Shown here: piece by piece, positions 25,872-34,605 of the stretch
Numbering within the stretch: the stretch's first letter is position 1
How the letters are laid out: the number at the start of each line of letters is the position of its first letter
From: Bryobacterales bacterium
GTDB lineage: Bacteria > Acidobacteriota > Terriglobia > Bryobacterales > Bryobacteraceae
Length of the DNA: 55,494 nt
NCBI GenBank assembly: GCA_016789785.1
Contig: JAEUQE010000023.1
Location: 1 to 55,494, forward strand
Direction: 5' to 3'
Position numbers and translations under genes: made by a program
The notes under the pieces: model-generated
The model's input: the letters and a program-made list of their open reading frames with translations, nothing else
What the model was told of the DNA's origin: nothing
The model's database searches: none

Positions 25872-26390
25872 TCAGGCGCGCTTTTTGGCGCGTGGGGTCT
25901 CGGCTTCTTTCGCACGCGGCGGCTCGGTCTCCGCGCGAGCCTCTTCAAACTCGCGCGCACGCAACGTCTGGCAATGCGAGCAGTACCCTCCGATTTCCGT
26001 GCGAGCAAGGATGATCTCAAAGCCGAAATGCGACTCCACCTGCTTGCGAAGCCGTTGGAGTGGCTCGCCGAAGAACTCCTCCACTTTGCCGCAACGCAAA
26101 CAGATGATGTGGGCGTGCTCCTGCTTCAGGCGGGTCTCATAGTAGTGCTGATCGCCGCCATAGTGCATCAGGTCGAGTTCATCGACAAGACCACCCTGCT
26201 TCAGCATTTTGAGGGTTCTGTAGACGGTGACGCGATTGAGCTTGGGATCGCGCTCCTTCGCCATCTGGTAAAGCTGCTCGGCGTGCAGATGGTCGCCGGA
26301 ACGGTCAATGAGTTCAAGCAGAATCTCGCGCTGGCGTGTCATGCGCTTTCCACGCTGGCGCAACGATTCTTTCATGTCGATTTGTGACAT
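25872..26390 (-). CDS. fur: Fur-family metal-dependent repressor
   Basis: 172 residues. Winged helix at about 10-85 (RMTRQREILLELIDRSGDHL, AEQLYQMAKERDPKLNRVTV, YRTLKMLKQGGLVDEL). The dimerisation and metal domain carries HAHIICLRCGKVEEF and GGYCSHC, two CxxC pairs for structural zinc, plus the HYYE and HAH ligands. The last 30 residues are a charged tail (EPPRAKEAETPRAKKRA) not usual in Fur. Whether it senses iron, zinc or peroxide cannot be told. A weak AAGAGA ribosome site precedes the ATG. Confidence 0.9.
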   Translation of the reverse strand: MSQIDMKESLRQRGKRMTRQREILLELIDRSGDHLHAEQLYQMAKERDPKLNRVTVYRTLKMLKQGGLVDELDLMHYGGDQHYYETRLKQEHAHIICLRCGKVEEFFGEPLQRLRKQVESHFGFEIILARTEIGGYCSHCQTLRAREFEEARAETEPPRAKEAETPRAKKRA

Positions 26391-26655
26391 GGGGTCTCTT
26401 TAGAGGGTACCACTTCAAAGGTGAGGCGGCACCAATTCGCGTGGCGGCTCCGCGATGTTGGGCCGCCGGAGCGTAACGGGGAACTCCGGCGGCAAACGCC
26501 AAGCTGCGCATGCCTAATGGGGTGGAACAGGCAGGTGCAGGTCTTGGCCACTTTGGGTGTGTTCCCAGTGTGAGGCAGGGGCGCCCGGATGAACCTTAAG
26601 TTTGTGAAAGGTTGTCCGGTCGCATCGTTGCGCAAGGGAGAAGGAGGGATTGGGG
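26391..26655. other. Intergenic region between divergent fur and ACT genes
   Basis: About 265 bp with no credible gene. It contains an inverted repeat, CCGCCGGAG...CTCCGGCGG, at about 26463-26494, a possible structured element or bidirectional stop, but no T-run follows it. Confidence 0.4.
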
Positions 26656-26683
26656 TTGCCATGGCTGCTGGAACCGCTATACT
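26656..26683 (+). promoter_or_regulatory. Promoter of the ACT-domain gene
   Basis: TTGCCA (26656-26661), 16-base spacer, TATACT (26678-26683). The start of transcription would fall on or next to the ATG at 26690, predicting a leaderless message. Confidence 0.55.
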
Positions 26684-26689
26684 TTGGCC

Positions 26690-27115
26690 ATGTCATTGGA
26701 AGTCAGGACTCTGGACTACTTCTACACTCGCGTCGAGGACAAGCCCGGGCGCGCTTACGAACTTCTGGAGAAACTCGCTTCGGAAGAGATCAATATCCTG
26801 GCATTCAGCGCCGTACCGTTCGGGGCCGGCCGCTGCGAGCTGACCATGTTTCCGGACAGCACTGCCCGATTCCGCGAAGTGGCGAGCCGCCTTGGCTGGA
26901 CGATTTCCGGTCCGCAGCACGCGTTCCTCATCCAGGGCGATGACCGGCTCGGCGCACTGGCCGACATCCACCGGCAGCTTCTGGATGCGAATGTCAACAT
27001 TTACGCGTCCACAGGTGTCACTGACGGCCAGGGGCACTACGGCTACATCATCTACGTCAAGGACGATGATTTTCCCGTGGCCGCAAAGGCGCTTCGGGCG
27101 GCGAAGATGCCGTAG
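26690..27115 (+). CDS. Double ACT-domain protein
   Basis: 141 residues from the ATG at 26690; there is no ribosome site and a strong -10 box ends six bases before. Two ACT modules are visible: about 8-70 (YFYTRVEDKPGRAYELLEKL ... EINILAFSAVPF) and about 76-141 (AFLIQGDDRLGALADIHRQL ... NVNIYASTGVTDG). ACT pairs bind amino acids or similar small ligands. With no enzyme domain attached, it is probably a stand-alone regulator. The ligand is unknown. Confidence 0.85.
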   Translation: MSLEVRTLDYFYTRVEDKPGRAYELLEKLASEEINILAFSAVPFGAGRCELTMFPDSTARFREVASRLGWTISGPQHAFLIQGDDRLGALADIHRQLLDANVNIYASTGVTDGQGHYGYIIYVKDDDFPVAAKALRAAKMP

Positions 27116-27249
27116 ACCGCCTGATGCAATCCGCAACCCTCTCAAGATTGCCGGCGAGCGGTGAAGGATCTGTGATTTCCACCGTTCAGAGCCGTGAAAG
27201 CGATAGGAGACGCCATAAGCCGAAATGGTACTCCGCTCGTAAGTGTACT

Positions 27250-27443
27250 AGTGTGTTCTGCGCGCGTGACTTTGCCCCGGGGCGGGGAATGCTCCGCGAA
27301 AAACTTATTGGGCAGCCTTTCGTCTCCCGAAGGCTTACTGGAACCGCCCTGCAAAGTGCGGGGAAAGCCTGAAACGACGGGCCTGCGGCGATCCTGGCGC
27401 ACAGAATCCGGTTTTCGCGCAACTCCTGTGGGAAGGAGTTTTC
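27250..27443 (+). ncRNA. Structured non-coding RNA, possibly 6S-like
   Basis: The 415-bp gap between the ACT and TPR genes holds no ORF but nests several stems. TTCTGCGCGC (27256-27265) pairs with GCGCACAGAA (27397-27406) with one mismatch. TTTGCCCCG (27271-27279) pairs with CGGGGAAA. GCGGGG-aatg-CTCCGC forms a side hairpin. AGCCTT...AAGGCT forms an apical hairpin. A terminator ends it. An irregular rod of about 190 nt with a central bubble fits 6S RNA, which binds RNA polymerase, but no diagnostic sequence was recognised. Confidence 0.45.
27421..27443 (+). terminator. Intrinsic terminator of the structured RNA
   Basis: AACTCCT-gtggga-AGGAGTT followed by TTC, with four consecutive T at 27439-27442. 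Confidence 0.6.
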
Positions 27444-27531
27444 ACTGGGACACAATGGTTTCAATCCCCTAAAGAATTGCATCGATTTGTCGATCAATTG
27501 CGTGATCACTCACAAAGTGAATTGCGGCGAT

Positions 27532-28701
27532 ATGAAACGTGAAGATACTCTCTCTCTTCTTCCCAGATTCCAGTGCTGGGTAGTGGCCGTTGTGGTAGTG
27601 TTATCGCTAGCGATACCGGTACTCGGACAGCATCGGTACCAGATGAAGTATGTTCCGGGGACGGAAGCAGGCGGTCAGGTGGAACTGATTCAACATCAGG
27701 TAGACACCGCGAAAAAGATGGACCAGATCGAGGACTTCATCCGGCGCTACCCCAACCACGAAGCCAACGATTTTCTGATGGAGTACCTGATGCTTCTCAA
27801 CATGCAGGGGCAGGCATGGGAGAAGGTGGTGCTGTGGGGTGAGAAGCTGATGACGCGTCATCCGGAGGATCTGGACACGATGTACCGGATCACGATGGCG
27901 GCGGACAAGCTGAACGACACGGCGAGGAAAAGCGAGTCTCACAAGCGGCTGATCGCGGTTGCCAGTGCGACGGTTGGGGCGAAAGTTCCCCCCAAGGAGC
28001 TTTCCCAGGAGATTTGGGCGGCGAATCAGAAGTTCGCGCGTGAGCTGCTCGATCAGGAAGAGGCGACGGTGTTCTACGCTGCCGTGAGCGAGAAGGATCC
28101 ACGGGCGAAGATCCGGCTCTGCGAAGCGTTTCAGAAGACGTACCCGAAGTCGAAGCAGGCGGATCAGGTGTGGCCCCATTTGCTGGCGGCCTATCGGGCG
28201 GTGGGCGACCATCAGAAGACGATCTCGGTGGCGGAGAAGATGCTGGCCTCGGACAACACCGATCTGGATTCACTGCTGCTGATCGCGCAGGCATCCATGG
28301 ACAGCCGCGTGAACTACGCCAAGGTGATCTCGAACGCGAACCGGATTCTGCAGGTTGCTCCGACCAAGCCGAAACCCGCCGGATACTCGTCCGAGGATTG
28401 GGACAAGCGCAAGGCGTACTACATCGGCAGCGCGAATCTGCTGCTCGGCAACGTATTTGTGAACCAGAACGCGTTCCAGTCCGCTGACCGCTATCTGCGT
28501 TCGGCACTCTCGTACTTCCGGTCGTCGGATCAGACACAGGCGGGCATTCTGTTCTATCTTGGCTGGTCGAACTACCATCTGGAGCGATATGCGGATGCCG
28601 CTGTATTCTTCAAGCAATGCATGAATATCGCTGGTCCTTTCCGTGAGCAGGCCTGGAAGAACATTGCGGCCATGAAGAACGAACGCCGCATCGTTGAGTA
28701 G
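27532..28701 (+). CDS. Exported TPR protein
   Basis: 389 residues from the ATG at 27532, which places a signal-type segment (CWVVAVVVVLSLAIPVLGQ) at about 14-32. The remainder is helical tetratricopeptide-like repeats (EDFIRRYPNHEANDFLMEYL, GILFYLGWSNYHLERYADAA). It contains no catalytic motif. It is probably a periplasmic or envelope scaffold. It is convergent with the anti-sigma gene and ends 43 bp before a strong terminator. Confidence 0.8.
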   Translation: MKREDTLSLLPRFQCWVVAVVVVLSLAIPVLGQHRYQMKYVPGTEAGGQVELIQHQVDTAKKMDQIEDFIRRYPNHEANDFLMEYLMLLNMQGQAWEKVVLWGEKLMTRHPEDLDTMYRITMAADKLNDTARKSESHKRLIAVASATVGAKVPPKELSQEIWAANQKFARELLDQEEATVFYAAVSEKDPRAKIRLCEAFQKTYPKSKQADQVWPHLLAAYRAVGDHQKTISVAEKMLASDNTDLDSLLLIAQASMDSRVNYAKVISNANRILQVAPTKPKPAGYSSEDWDKRKAYYIGSANLLLGNVFVNQNAFQSADRYLRSALSYFRSSDQTQAGILFYLGWSNYHLERYADAAVFFKQCMNIAGPFREQAWKNIAAMKNERRIVE

Positions 28702-28743
28702 ACAGGCGAGAACGCAGGCGAACGACAATCCTCCTCCTTTTGC

Positions 28744-28775
28744 GGTGCGGCATCGAAGCATGCCGCACCTTTCTT
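28744..28775. terminator. Bidirectional intrinsic terminator
   Basis: A perfect 10-bp stem, GGTGCGGCAT-cgaagc-ATGCCGCACC, with TTTCTTCG on one side and, on the minus strand, GCAAAAGG. It sits between the convergent TPR and anti-sigma genes. Confidence 0.8.
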
Positions 28776-28780
28776 CGTTT

Positions 28781-29161
28781 TCAGGTCTCTATCGCCGTGC
28801 CGCGGAACAGCGCGGCCCACAGGCAGCCCAGCACCAGCGCGAATGCCGTGACCGCAGGCTGCGGATAGATCCAGAACAGCACGGCAGCCAGCGCGGCGAC
28901 GCAGCCCGCGGCGGCAAGCGTATCGAGAGCCAGTGTGATCAGGCGCCGGCGCAAGCCTTGCTCGAGTTTGGCTCGAAGCAGTACGTTGGGTTTGAGAGTG
29001 GGAGGCGCGAGTACGATTCGCAGGCGGTGAAAAGCGGCGTCCACGGCTTCCACCGATGCGGCGAACCGCCGGCATTCCGCGCACGATGCGAGATGCCCGG
29101 TAAGGTCTTGGCCGCCGAATCCCCCATCCAGAAGCTGATCCTGCGCATGGCCACAGTTCAT
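28781..29161 (-). CDS. Zinc-finger anti-sigma factor with membrane helices
   Basis: 126 residues. MNCGHAQDQLLDGG and HLASCAECRRF form the HxxxCxxC zinc-binding anti-sigma N-terminus that grips an ECF sigma factor. Two hydrophobic helices close the protein (about 78-96, LAAAGCVAALAAVLFWIY, and 100-117, VTAFALVLGCLWAALF). Its ATG overlaps the stop of the sigma gene by four bases, so the pair is co-expressed. The inducing signal is unknown. Confidence 0.85.
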   Translation of the reverse strand: MNCGHAQDQLLDGGFGGQDLTGHLASCAECRRFAASVEAVDAAFHRLRIVLAPPTLKPNVLLRAKLEQGLRRRLITLALDTLAAAGCVAALAAVLFWIYPQPAVTAFALVLGCLWAALFRGTAIET

Positions 29162-29721
29162 TGTCCGGTTCCTTTCCCGTCCGCGGGGACTTCCGCGTCA
29201 CGCGTCTGAAAAAACGTGGCGAGCACTCTGCGCGCGCGATGCAAGTACGTCTTCACGCTGCCGATGGGGATTCCCATCTGCTGGCTCATTTCCTCGTAGC
29301 TCTTGTCCTCGAGATAAAACAGGGCGACGGCCTCGCGCTGTCTTCCATCCAGTTGGCCGAGTGCTTCCATGAGCGTCGGAAACGGATCCGGATCGTGCGG
29401 TGGAGCGGTCTGCTCCGGGAGTTCCTCCATGCCGATTTCGCACTTGGAGGAACTGCGATTCAACATTGACAGACACCGGTTCCGGGCGATGGAGTAGATC
29501 CACGTGGAGATCTCGGAGTCCCCGCGAAAACCTGGCAGAGCTTTCCACACGCGCAGGAACGTTTCCTGCGTGGCGTCTTCGGCGGCCTGCGGGTTGCGAA
29601 GCATGGTCAGTGCGAGGCGGTAGACCTTGTGTTGATAGATGGTCACCAACGTCTCAAACGCCTCCTCGCGGCGCCCCGAACGCGCCTCTTCGGCGAATCC
29701 TCCAGTGGCGCGTTCGGTCAT
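29158..29721 (-). CDS. ECF RNA polymerase sigma factor
   Basis: 187 residues from the ATG at 29721; a longer form from 29805 is possible. Sigma region 2 spans about 15-85 (VTIYQHKVYRLALTMLRNPQ, AAEDATQETFLRVWKALPGF, STWIYSIARNRC). Region 4 spans about 120-170 (LDGRQREAVALFYLEDKSYE, EMSQQMGIPIGSVKTYLHRA). The downstream overlapping gene is its anti-sigma factor. It is divergent from the small membrane protein gene at 29823. Confidence 0.92.
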   Translation of the reverse strand: MTERATGGFAEEARSGRREEAFETLVTIYQHKVYRLALTMLRNPQAAEDATQETFLRVWKALPGFRGDSEISTWIYSIARNRCLSMLNRSSSKCEIGMEELPEQTAPPHDPDPFPTLMEALGQLDGRQREAVALFYLEDKSYEEMSQQMGIPIGSVKTYLHRARRVLATFFQTRDAEVPADGKGTGQ

Positions 29722-29822
29722 CCACCCGTTAGACCCTGAGCTGGCAACCAGAAGTTTCAGCAGGCCATTGAAACAATCCAAGCCCATGCACTGGTCATAG
29801 CACATGGAAGGAGTGGCACGGC

Positions 29823-30290
29823 GTGAGAGACGGTGATTTCATTGCGGCGTTGATGGGCAGTTGCATCATTGTGACGGTGGGGCTGGGCTTTGTGCGCTAC
29901 CGGATTGAGCGCATGCGGCACAGAGAACGTATGGCCTTGATCGAGAAAGGAATGCCGGTACCCGAACCGCAGGTCAATCACAACCCGAAGCAGTATCTTC
30001 GGCGCGGCGTGCTGATGCTGTTTCTTGGGATCTCCCTGGCGGCTTTCCTCATGCTGGTGTCGAGTACGACGAGCGAAAACGTTGGTCTGGAGGAAGTCCA
30101 CTGGCGGCTCAAGTCGCATCGGGAAAACAAGATGCCCGAGGAATGGGTGAGGCGGCTGGAGGCCGAGTACATGGGTCAGCGGCGTTATCACCTGCCGCCA
30201 CAGGTGGCGTTGTCAGGGTTCGTGCCGGCCGCCGTCGGTATCGCGTATCTGTTGCTGTATTTATTGGAGCGCCCCCGAAAGGATGATTGA
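29823..30290 (+). CDS. Small membrane protein (DUF6249-like)
   Basis: 155 residues with a GTG start at 29823; AAGGAG lies nine bases before. An N-terminal helix (ALMGSCIIVTVGLGFV) is followed by RYRIERMRHRERMALIEKG, the pattern of DUF6249-type proteins often encoded next to ECF sigma/anti-sigma pairs. Two further helices are at about 62-80 (LMLFLGISLAAFLMLVS) and 130-147. The function is unknown; the divergent sigma gene suggests a shared regulon. Confidence 0.75.
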   Translation: MRDGDFIAALMGSCIIVTVGLGFVRYRIERMRHRERMALIEKGMPVPEPQVNHNPKQYLRRGVLMLFLGISLAAFLMLVSSTTSENVGLEEVHWRLKSHRENKMPEEWVRRLEAEYMGQRRYHLPPQVALSGFVPAAVGIAYLLLYLLERPRKDD

Positions 30291-30370
30291 GCATTGCGGG
30301 GAAGGCACGGATGCAACCCACGCCGCCGATCATGGATGGTTCATGGCATCTCGGATTACAATGAGACGCG

Positions 30371-31393
30371 ATGCCTATCAGCATTAAAGACGTGGCTGCG
30401 CGGGCTGGCGTCTCCACGGCCACGGTTTCGCATGTGCTCAATGGCACGCGCAGAACCCAGCCGGTCACCAGGGAGCGCGTGCTTGCCGCAGTCGCCGAAC
30501 TCGGGTACACCTTGAATCGCGCGGCGCAGAATCTCGCCGCCGGACGCAGCAGCCTGCTGGGCCTCATCATCTCCGACATTCGAAATCCGTTTTTCCCGGA
30601 TCTGACGGCCGCGTTTCAGGATCAGGCGTTGATGCATCGCATGGACGCCGTGGTCTTGAACACCAACTATGATGCGCAGCGGACACTCGATTGCGTGGTG
30701 CGGCTGATCGGTCTACGCGTGCCGGGAGTGGCCATCCTCACCTCGCAGATTGATCCCGCCGTGATTCAGGAACTCGCCTCCAAGCGTGTTTCTGCGGTGT
30801 ACCTGGATCTCGGCCGCGTGGATGCGCACATCGCAAATATCGTGATCGACTACGAACAGGGAATCGCGGAAGCCTTGGAGCATCTGGTGAAGCTAGGCCA
30901 CCGCGCGATTGGCTACATCGGCGGGCCGGTGCATCTACCGTCGGCCCAGCGCCGCAAGCAGGCGTTCGTGGAGACGGCGGCGAAATTCGGGGTCGCGCCC
31001 GCGGGCATCATGGACTCCGACTTCACGGTGCAGGGCGGATACTTCGCCGCATCGAAACTGCTCACGAATCACAAACCGACGGCGCTCATCGGCGGGAACG
31101 ATCTTGCCGCGATTGGATCTCTCCACTGCGCCTATGACCGTGGCATGCAAGTCCCCGCGGACCTCTCGGTAGTGGGCTTCGACGACATTGCCTTCGCGCA
31201 GTACACGCAGCCGGCGTTGACTTCGGTGTCGATTCCGCGGCAGGAGATCGGACGCGTGGCCTTTCAGGCGCTCTGGCAGATGATTTCGCAGAAGGAAGAC
31301 GCCGTGGGACGCGAGTATCACGTGGAGACGCGCCTGGTCTGCCGCCAGTCCACGGCGCCTGTGCGCGCATGCGCGCAGGCCGATGTGGCCTAA
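30371..31393 (+). CDS. LacI-family transcriptional regulator
   Basis: 340 residues. The LacI helix-turn-helix and hinge are at 1-60 (ISIKDVAARAGVSTATVSHV, LNGTRRTQPVTRERVLAAVA, LNRAAQNLAAGRSSLLGLI). A periplasmic-binding-protein-like effector domain follows (IISDIRNPFFPDL ... HRAIGYIGGP ... SVVGFDDIAFAQYTQPALTS). It probably controls the galT gene 21 bp downstream, so a galactose-type effector is plausible but unproven. A TACAAT box at 30357-30362 ends only eight bases before the ATG. Confidence 0.92.
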   Translation: MPISIKDVAARAGVSTATVSHVLNGTRRTQPVTRERVLAAVAELGYTLNRAAQNLAAGRSSLLGLIISDIRNPFFPDLTAAFQDQALMHRMDAVVLNTNYDAQRTLDCVVRLIGLRVPGVAILTSQIDPAVIQELASKRVSAVYLDLGRVDAHIANIVIDYEQGIAEALEHLVKLGHRAIGYIGGPVHLPSAQRRKQAFVETAAKFGVAPAGIMDSDFTVQGGYFAASKLLTNHKPTALIGGNDLAAIGSLHCAYDRGMQVPADLSVVGFDDIAFAQYTQPALTSVSIPRQEIGRVAFQALWQMISQKEDAVGREYHVETRLVCRQSTAPVRACAQADVA

Positions 31394-31414
31394 GGTCGTA
31401 CGAGTTTTCAAGCC

Positions 31415-32443
31415 GTGACTGATTTTCTACTCGCCCAACATTCGCATCGAAGACGAAACCCGCTCACACAGGAATGGGTGTTGGTCTCGCCCCATCGGAC
31501 ACAGCGTCCCTGGCAGGGGCAGACCGAGAGTACCCCGCTGCCTGCGCGTCCGGGCTATGATCCGGACTGCTATCTTTGCCCCGGCAATTCGCGCGCTGGG
31601 GGGCATCGCAATCCAGACTACGAGGCGACCTTCGTCTTCGACAACGACTTCGCCGCACTGCGCATGGATGTCCCACCGGCGTCCCACGACGAGGAGGGTC
31701 TGCTGGTGGCGCGATCGGAACGAGGCATCTGCCGCGTGGTGTGCTTTTCACCGGATCATAGTCTTACGCTCGCACGCATGGATGTTGCCGCGATCGGCGC
31801 CGTCGTGAACAACTGGACGGCGCAGTTCCGGGAACTGAGCGCACTGCCCGGGATCCGTTCGGTGCAGATCTTTGAAAATCGCGGTGAGATGATGGGCGCC
31901 AGCAATCCGCATCCGCACTGCCAGATCTGGGCCAGTGAAAGTGTTCCGAATGAACTGGAGAAGGAGGTTCGCGGGCAGCGTGAATGGATGCACGAACATG
32001 GCGGATGCCTGCTGTGCCGCTACGCATTGCTCGAATCACGGCTGAAAGATCGCGTGGTTTGCGAGAACTCTTCGTTCCTCGCGGTCGTGCCTTATTGGGC
32101 GGTCTGGCCGTTTGAGACGCTGATTGTCACGAAGGACCACCGTCAGTCGCTGGATCAGTTTGAAGACGCGGAACGTACAGGTCTGGCGGATATCCTGAAG
32201 CGGGTCACTAGCGCCTACGACCGGTTGTTTGACGTACCATTCCCATACACGATGGGGCTGCATCAGGCGCCGGCGGACGGTGAGCCTCACGATTCGTTTC
32301 ATTTTCACGTGCACTTCTATCCGCCTCTGCTGCGTTCGGCGACAGTGAAGAAATTCATGGTCGGATTTGAGATGCTTGGCGGGCCGCAGCGTGACATCAC
32401 CGCGGAGTCGGCGGCGGAGCGGTTACGGCAACTGGTACTGTAA
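31415..32443 (+). CDS. galT: Galactose-1-phosphate uridylyltransferase
   Basis: 342 residues with a GTG start at 31415. RRRNPLTQEWVLVSPHR is the GalT N-terminus, CYLCPGNSRAGG gives the zinc cysteines, and SNPHPHCQIWASE is the HPH active site whose central histidine is uridylylated. A second histidine cluster, FHFHVHFYPP, lies near residue 298. The enzyme swaps UMP between UDP-glucose and galactose 1-phosphate in the Leloir pathway. It is co-directional with and 21 bp from the LacI gene; no galK or galE is in view. Confidence 0.94.
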   Translation: MTDFLLAQHSHRRRNPLTQEWVLVSPHRTQRPWQGQTESTPLPARPGYDPDCYLCPGNSRAGGHRNPDYEATFVFDNDFAALRMDVPPASHDEEGLLVARSERGICRVVCFSPDHSLTLARMDVAAIGAVVNNWTAQFRELSALPGIRSVQIFENRGEMMGASNPHPHCQIWASESVPNELEKEVRGQREWMHEHGGCLLCRYALLESRLKDRVVCENSSFLAVVPYWAVWPFETLIVTKDHRQSLDQFEDAERTGLADILKRVTSAYDRLFDVPFPYTMGLHQAPADGEPHDSFHFHVHFYPPLLRSATVKKFMVGFEMLGGPQRDITAESAAERLRQLVL

Positions 32444-32461
32444 CATCTTGGCTATGAGCCG

Positions 32462-32614
32462 GCCGCGCCGAGATTCGTCTCGGTGCGGGGCGAGGTGAGC
32501 GAGATGCTTGGTGAAGGCGGGGTCGAGTGCTGATCATCCACCAGGGACGATCCGCCAGCCCCGAGCACGCCCCTCGACATGATTGTCGAGGCGGCAGCCT
32601 GAAGGCTGCGTTAC
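32462..32614. repeat. Dispersed repeat, copy 1 (two hairpins)
   Basis: Matches 38011-38182 in several blocks: GCCGCGCCGAGATTCGTCTC, GGCGAGGTGA, GTGAAGGCGGGGT, CCCTCGACATGATTG and GCTGCGTTAC-type ends. It contains CCGAGA-TTCG-TCTCGG and GCAGCC-TGAA-GGCTGC hairpins. It lies in the 204-bp gap between convergent galT and aguA; nothing else is seen there. Confidence 0.85.
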
Positions 32615-32647
32615 CGAGTTACGATCAGCGTGCTTCAGGGCGGTTGG

Positions 32648-33715
32648 CTATGTTGGCTGCTGCTGCGTCATGCAATGCAGTGTTCCGAGGCCGAGCACTA
32701 AGTCGCCGCAGTAAATGGGGACGGTTTCGCGGTCCGGGAAAGCGCGTGCGATCGCATTCAGTGCGGCACGGTCGTTGGGATCGTTGAACACCGGGACCAG
32801 CACCAGTTGGTTGGCGATGTAGAAGTTCGCATAACTCGCCGGGAGGCGCTGCCCGTCGAAACACACGGGTTTGGGCATCGGCAGCGTGACCACATTCCAC
32901 CGCTTCTGAGCCCGGAGCAGGCGGACGTTCTCAGCGAGCGCTGTGTAGTTCGCCTCCGTGCGATCGGACTCCGAGGCGATGAGGATGGTGGATGGGTTGG
33001 CGAAGCGGGCAAGGTCGTCCACATGGCCGTGGGTATCATCGCCGGCGATGCCATTGCGCAGCCACAGGACCTCACTTACTCCCAGATAGTCCTTCAGATA
33101 CTGCTCGACGTCACGGCGCGAGAGTCCGGGATTGCGAGCCTGAATCGGGCTCAGGAGGCACTCCTCGGTGGTCATCAGGACCCCCGCGCCGTTGACATCA
33201 ATGCTGCCTCCTTCCAGCACCACATGCCATTTCCCGTGCTTCGGCTTGAAGTAGGGAACGCGGAGCCTTTTGCGCAGCAGCAGGGGGATGGCGGCGTCGT
33301 GCTCGTGGTTTGCGTACTTCGCCCAGCCGTTGAACCGCCAATGTGTCATCGCGACCCGGCCGGCGCCGTCGCGGACAAAGATCGGGCAGGAATCACGGGT
33401 CCAACTGCGGTTGGTCGGGCAGTGGACAAACTCGACACGCTGTAAATTGGAGCCGGATTTTGTAAGTACCGTGCGCGCGCTTTTCTCCGTACCCGCATCC
33501 GGAATCAGGATGGAAACCGTTTCCACCTGGGAGAGATAGCGCACCACCTCTCCGTAGACCCAGGGGACCGGGGCGAATTTGCCCGGCCAGTCCGAGCGTT
33601 CGTGCGGCCAGGCCAACCATGTGGCGGCATGCGGCTCCCATTCGGCCGGCATGCGGTAGCCAAGGGCGGCCGGCGTGGAATGGGCCTGCGTTGAATCGGG
33701 CTGCGTGGCCGGCAT
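32648..33715 (-). CDS. aguA: Agmatine deiminase
   Basis: 355 residues. MPAEWEPHAATWLAWPH is the agmatine deiminase opening, NRSWTRDSCPIFVRD and VLEGGSIDVNGAGVLMTTEE carry substrate and catalytic acids, GDDTHGHVDDLARF the histidine, and GLGTLHCMTQQQP the nucleophilic cysteine (C348). It hydrolyses agmatine to N-carbamoylputrescine and ammonia. The ATG shares one base with the stop of the amidase gene upstream (TGATG), so the two steps of putrescine synthesis are coupled. The first ~20 residues are a Thr/Pro-rich extension. Confidence 0.95.
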   Translation of the reverse strand: MPATQPDSTQAHSTPAALGYRMPAEWEPHAATWLAWPHERSDWPGKFAPVPWVYGEVVRYLSQVETVSILIPDAGTEKSARTVLTKSGSNLQRVEFVHCPTNRSWTRDSCPIFVRDGAGRVAMTHWRFNGWAKYANHEHDAAIPLLLRKRLRVPYFKPKHGKWHVVLEGGSIDVNGAGVLMTTEECLLSPIQARNPGLSRRDVEQYLKDYLGVSEVLWLRNGIAGDDTHGHVDDLARFANPSTILIASESDRTEANYTALAENVRLLRAQKRWNVVTLPMPKPVCFDGQRLPASYANFYIANQLVLVPVFNDPNDRAALNAIARAFPDRETVPIYCGDLVLGLGTLHCMTQQQPT

Positions 33716-34605
33716 CAGTCTCTCCAGCGCTGCAGGATCGGCGTGTAGTGATCAATGCGGCGGTCCCGGAAGAAGGGCCAGTTGCGGCGTGTCTCCTCGC
33801 AGAGCTTGGGATCGATCTCGACGATGAGGATCTCCTCCTGATCGACGGATGCCTGGGCAAGCATGCGGCCGAACGGGTCGGCGACAAAGGAACTGCCCCA
33901 AAACTCGAGGCCATTGTCCGGAGTTCCTTCAAATCCCACACGATTCACCGCCACGACATACACACCGTTGGCGATGGCGTGGGACCGCTGGATGGTAATC
34001 CAGGCGTCGCGTTGGGCTGCGCCGAACTCCTCTTTTTCGTGGGGGTGCCAGCCGATCGCGGTCGGGTAGAAGAGCACGGACGCGCCAAGCATCGAGGTCG
34101 CGCGCGCGCCTTCCGGATACCACTGGTCCCAGCAGACCTGAACGCCGATCCGGCCATAGCGGGTGGTGAAGTTGAGGAACCCGAGGTCACCCGGAGTGAA
34201 GTAAAACTTCTCATAGTAGAGCGGGTCATCGGGGATGTGCATCTTGCGGTAGATGCCCTGCAACTCGCCATCCGGGCCAAGGATCGCGGCCGTGTTGTGG
34301 TAGAGGCCAGCCGCCCGCTTTTCAAACAGGGAAGCCACTACCACCACGCCGCACTCGCGCGCAACTCTTCCGATCGCCTCGGTCGAGGGGCCAGGGATGG
34401 TTTCGGCGAGGTTGAAGAGGTCGGCGTTCTCCACGCGGCAGAAGTACTGCGACCGGAAGAGTTCCTGCAGACATACCACTTGAGCGCCCCGGGCGGCCGC
34501 CTCGCGAATCCGGGCAACCGCCTTGGCGAGATTCTCTTCCGGGTCGGTGGAGCAGGACATCTGCACCAGTCCGGCCCTGAACTTCTGTTCCTCAATGGAT
34601 GGCAT
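33715..34605 (-). CDS. aguB: N-carbamoylputrescine amidase (carbon-nitrogen hydrolase)
   Basis: 296 residues, nitrilase superfamily. The catalytic triad is visible as E48 (CLQELF), K121 (IYRKMHIPDD) and C158 (VQVCWDQWYPE). The block GLYHNTAAILGPDG and the ending RRNWPFFRDRRID fit N-carbamoylputrescine amidases. It cleaves N-carbamoylputrescine to putrescine, CO2 and ammonia. It is the first gene of a two-gene operon with aguA. Confidence 0.94.
   Translation of the reverse strand: MPSIEEQKFRAGLVQMSCSTDPEENLAKAVARIREAAARGAQVVCLQELFRSQYFCRVENADLFNLAETIPGPSTEAIGRVARECGVVVVASLFEKRAAGLYHNTAAILGPDGELQGIYRKMHIPDDPLYYEKFYFTPGDLGFLNFTTRYGRIGVQVCWDQWYPEGARATSMLGASVLFYPTAIGWHPHEKEEFGAAQRDAWITIQRSHAIANGVYVVAVNRVGFEGTPDNGLEFWGSSFVADPFGRMLAQASVDQEEILIVEIDPKLCEETRRNWPFFRDRRIDHYTPILQRWRD

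Noticed and set aside
27250..27443. RNase P RNA as identity of the structured RNA
   Set aside because: A chance ACAGAA-CCGG match exists, but the conserved RNase P 5' core and the other universal segments are missing and the RNA is too short.
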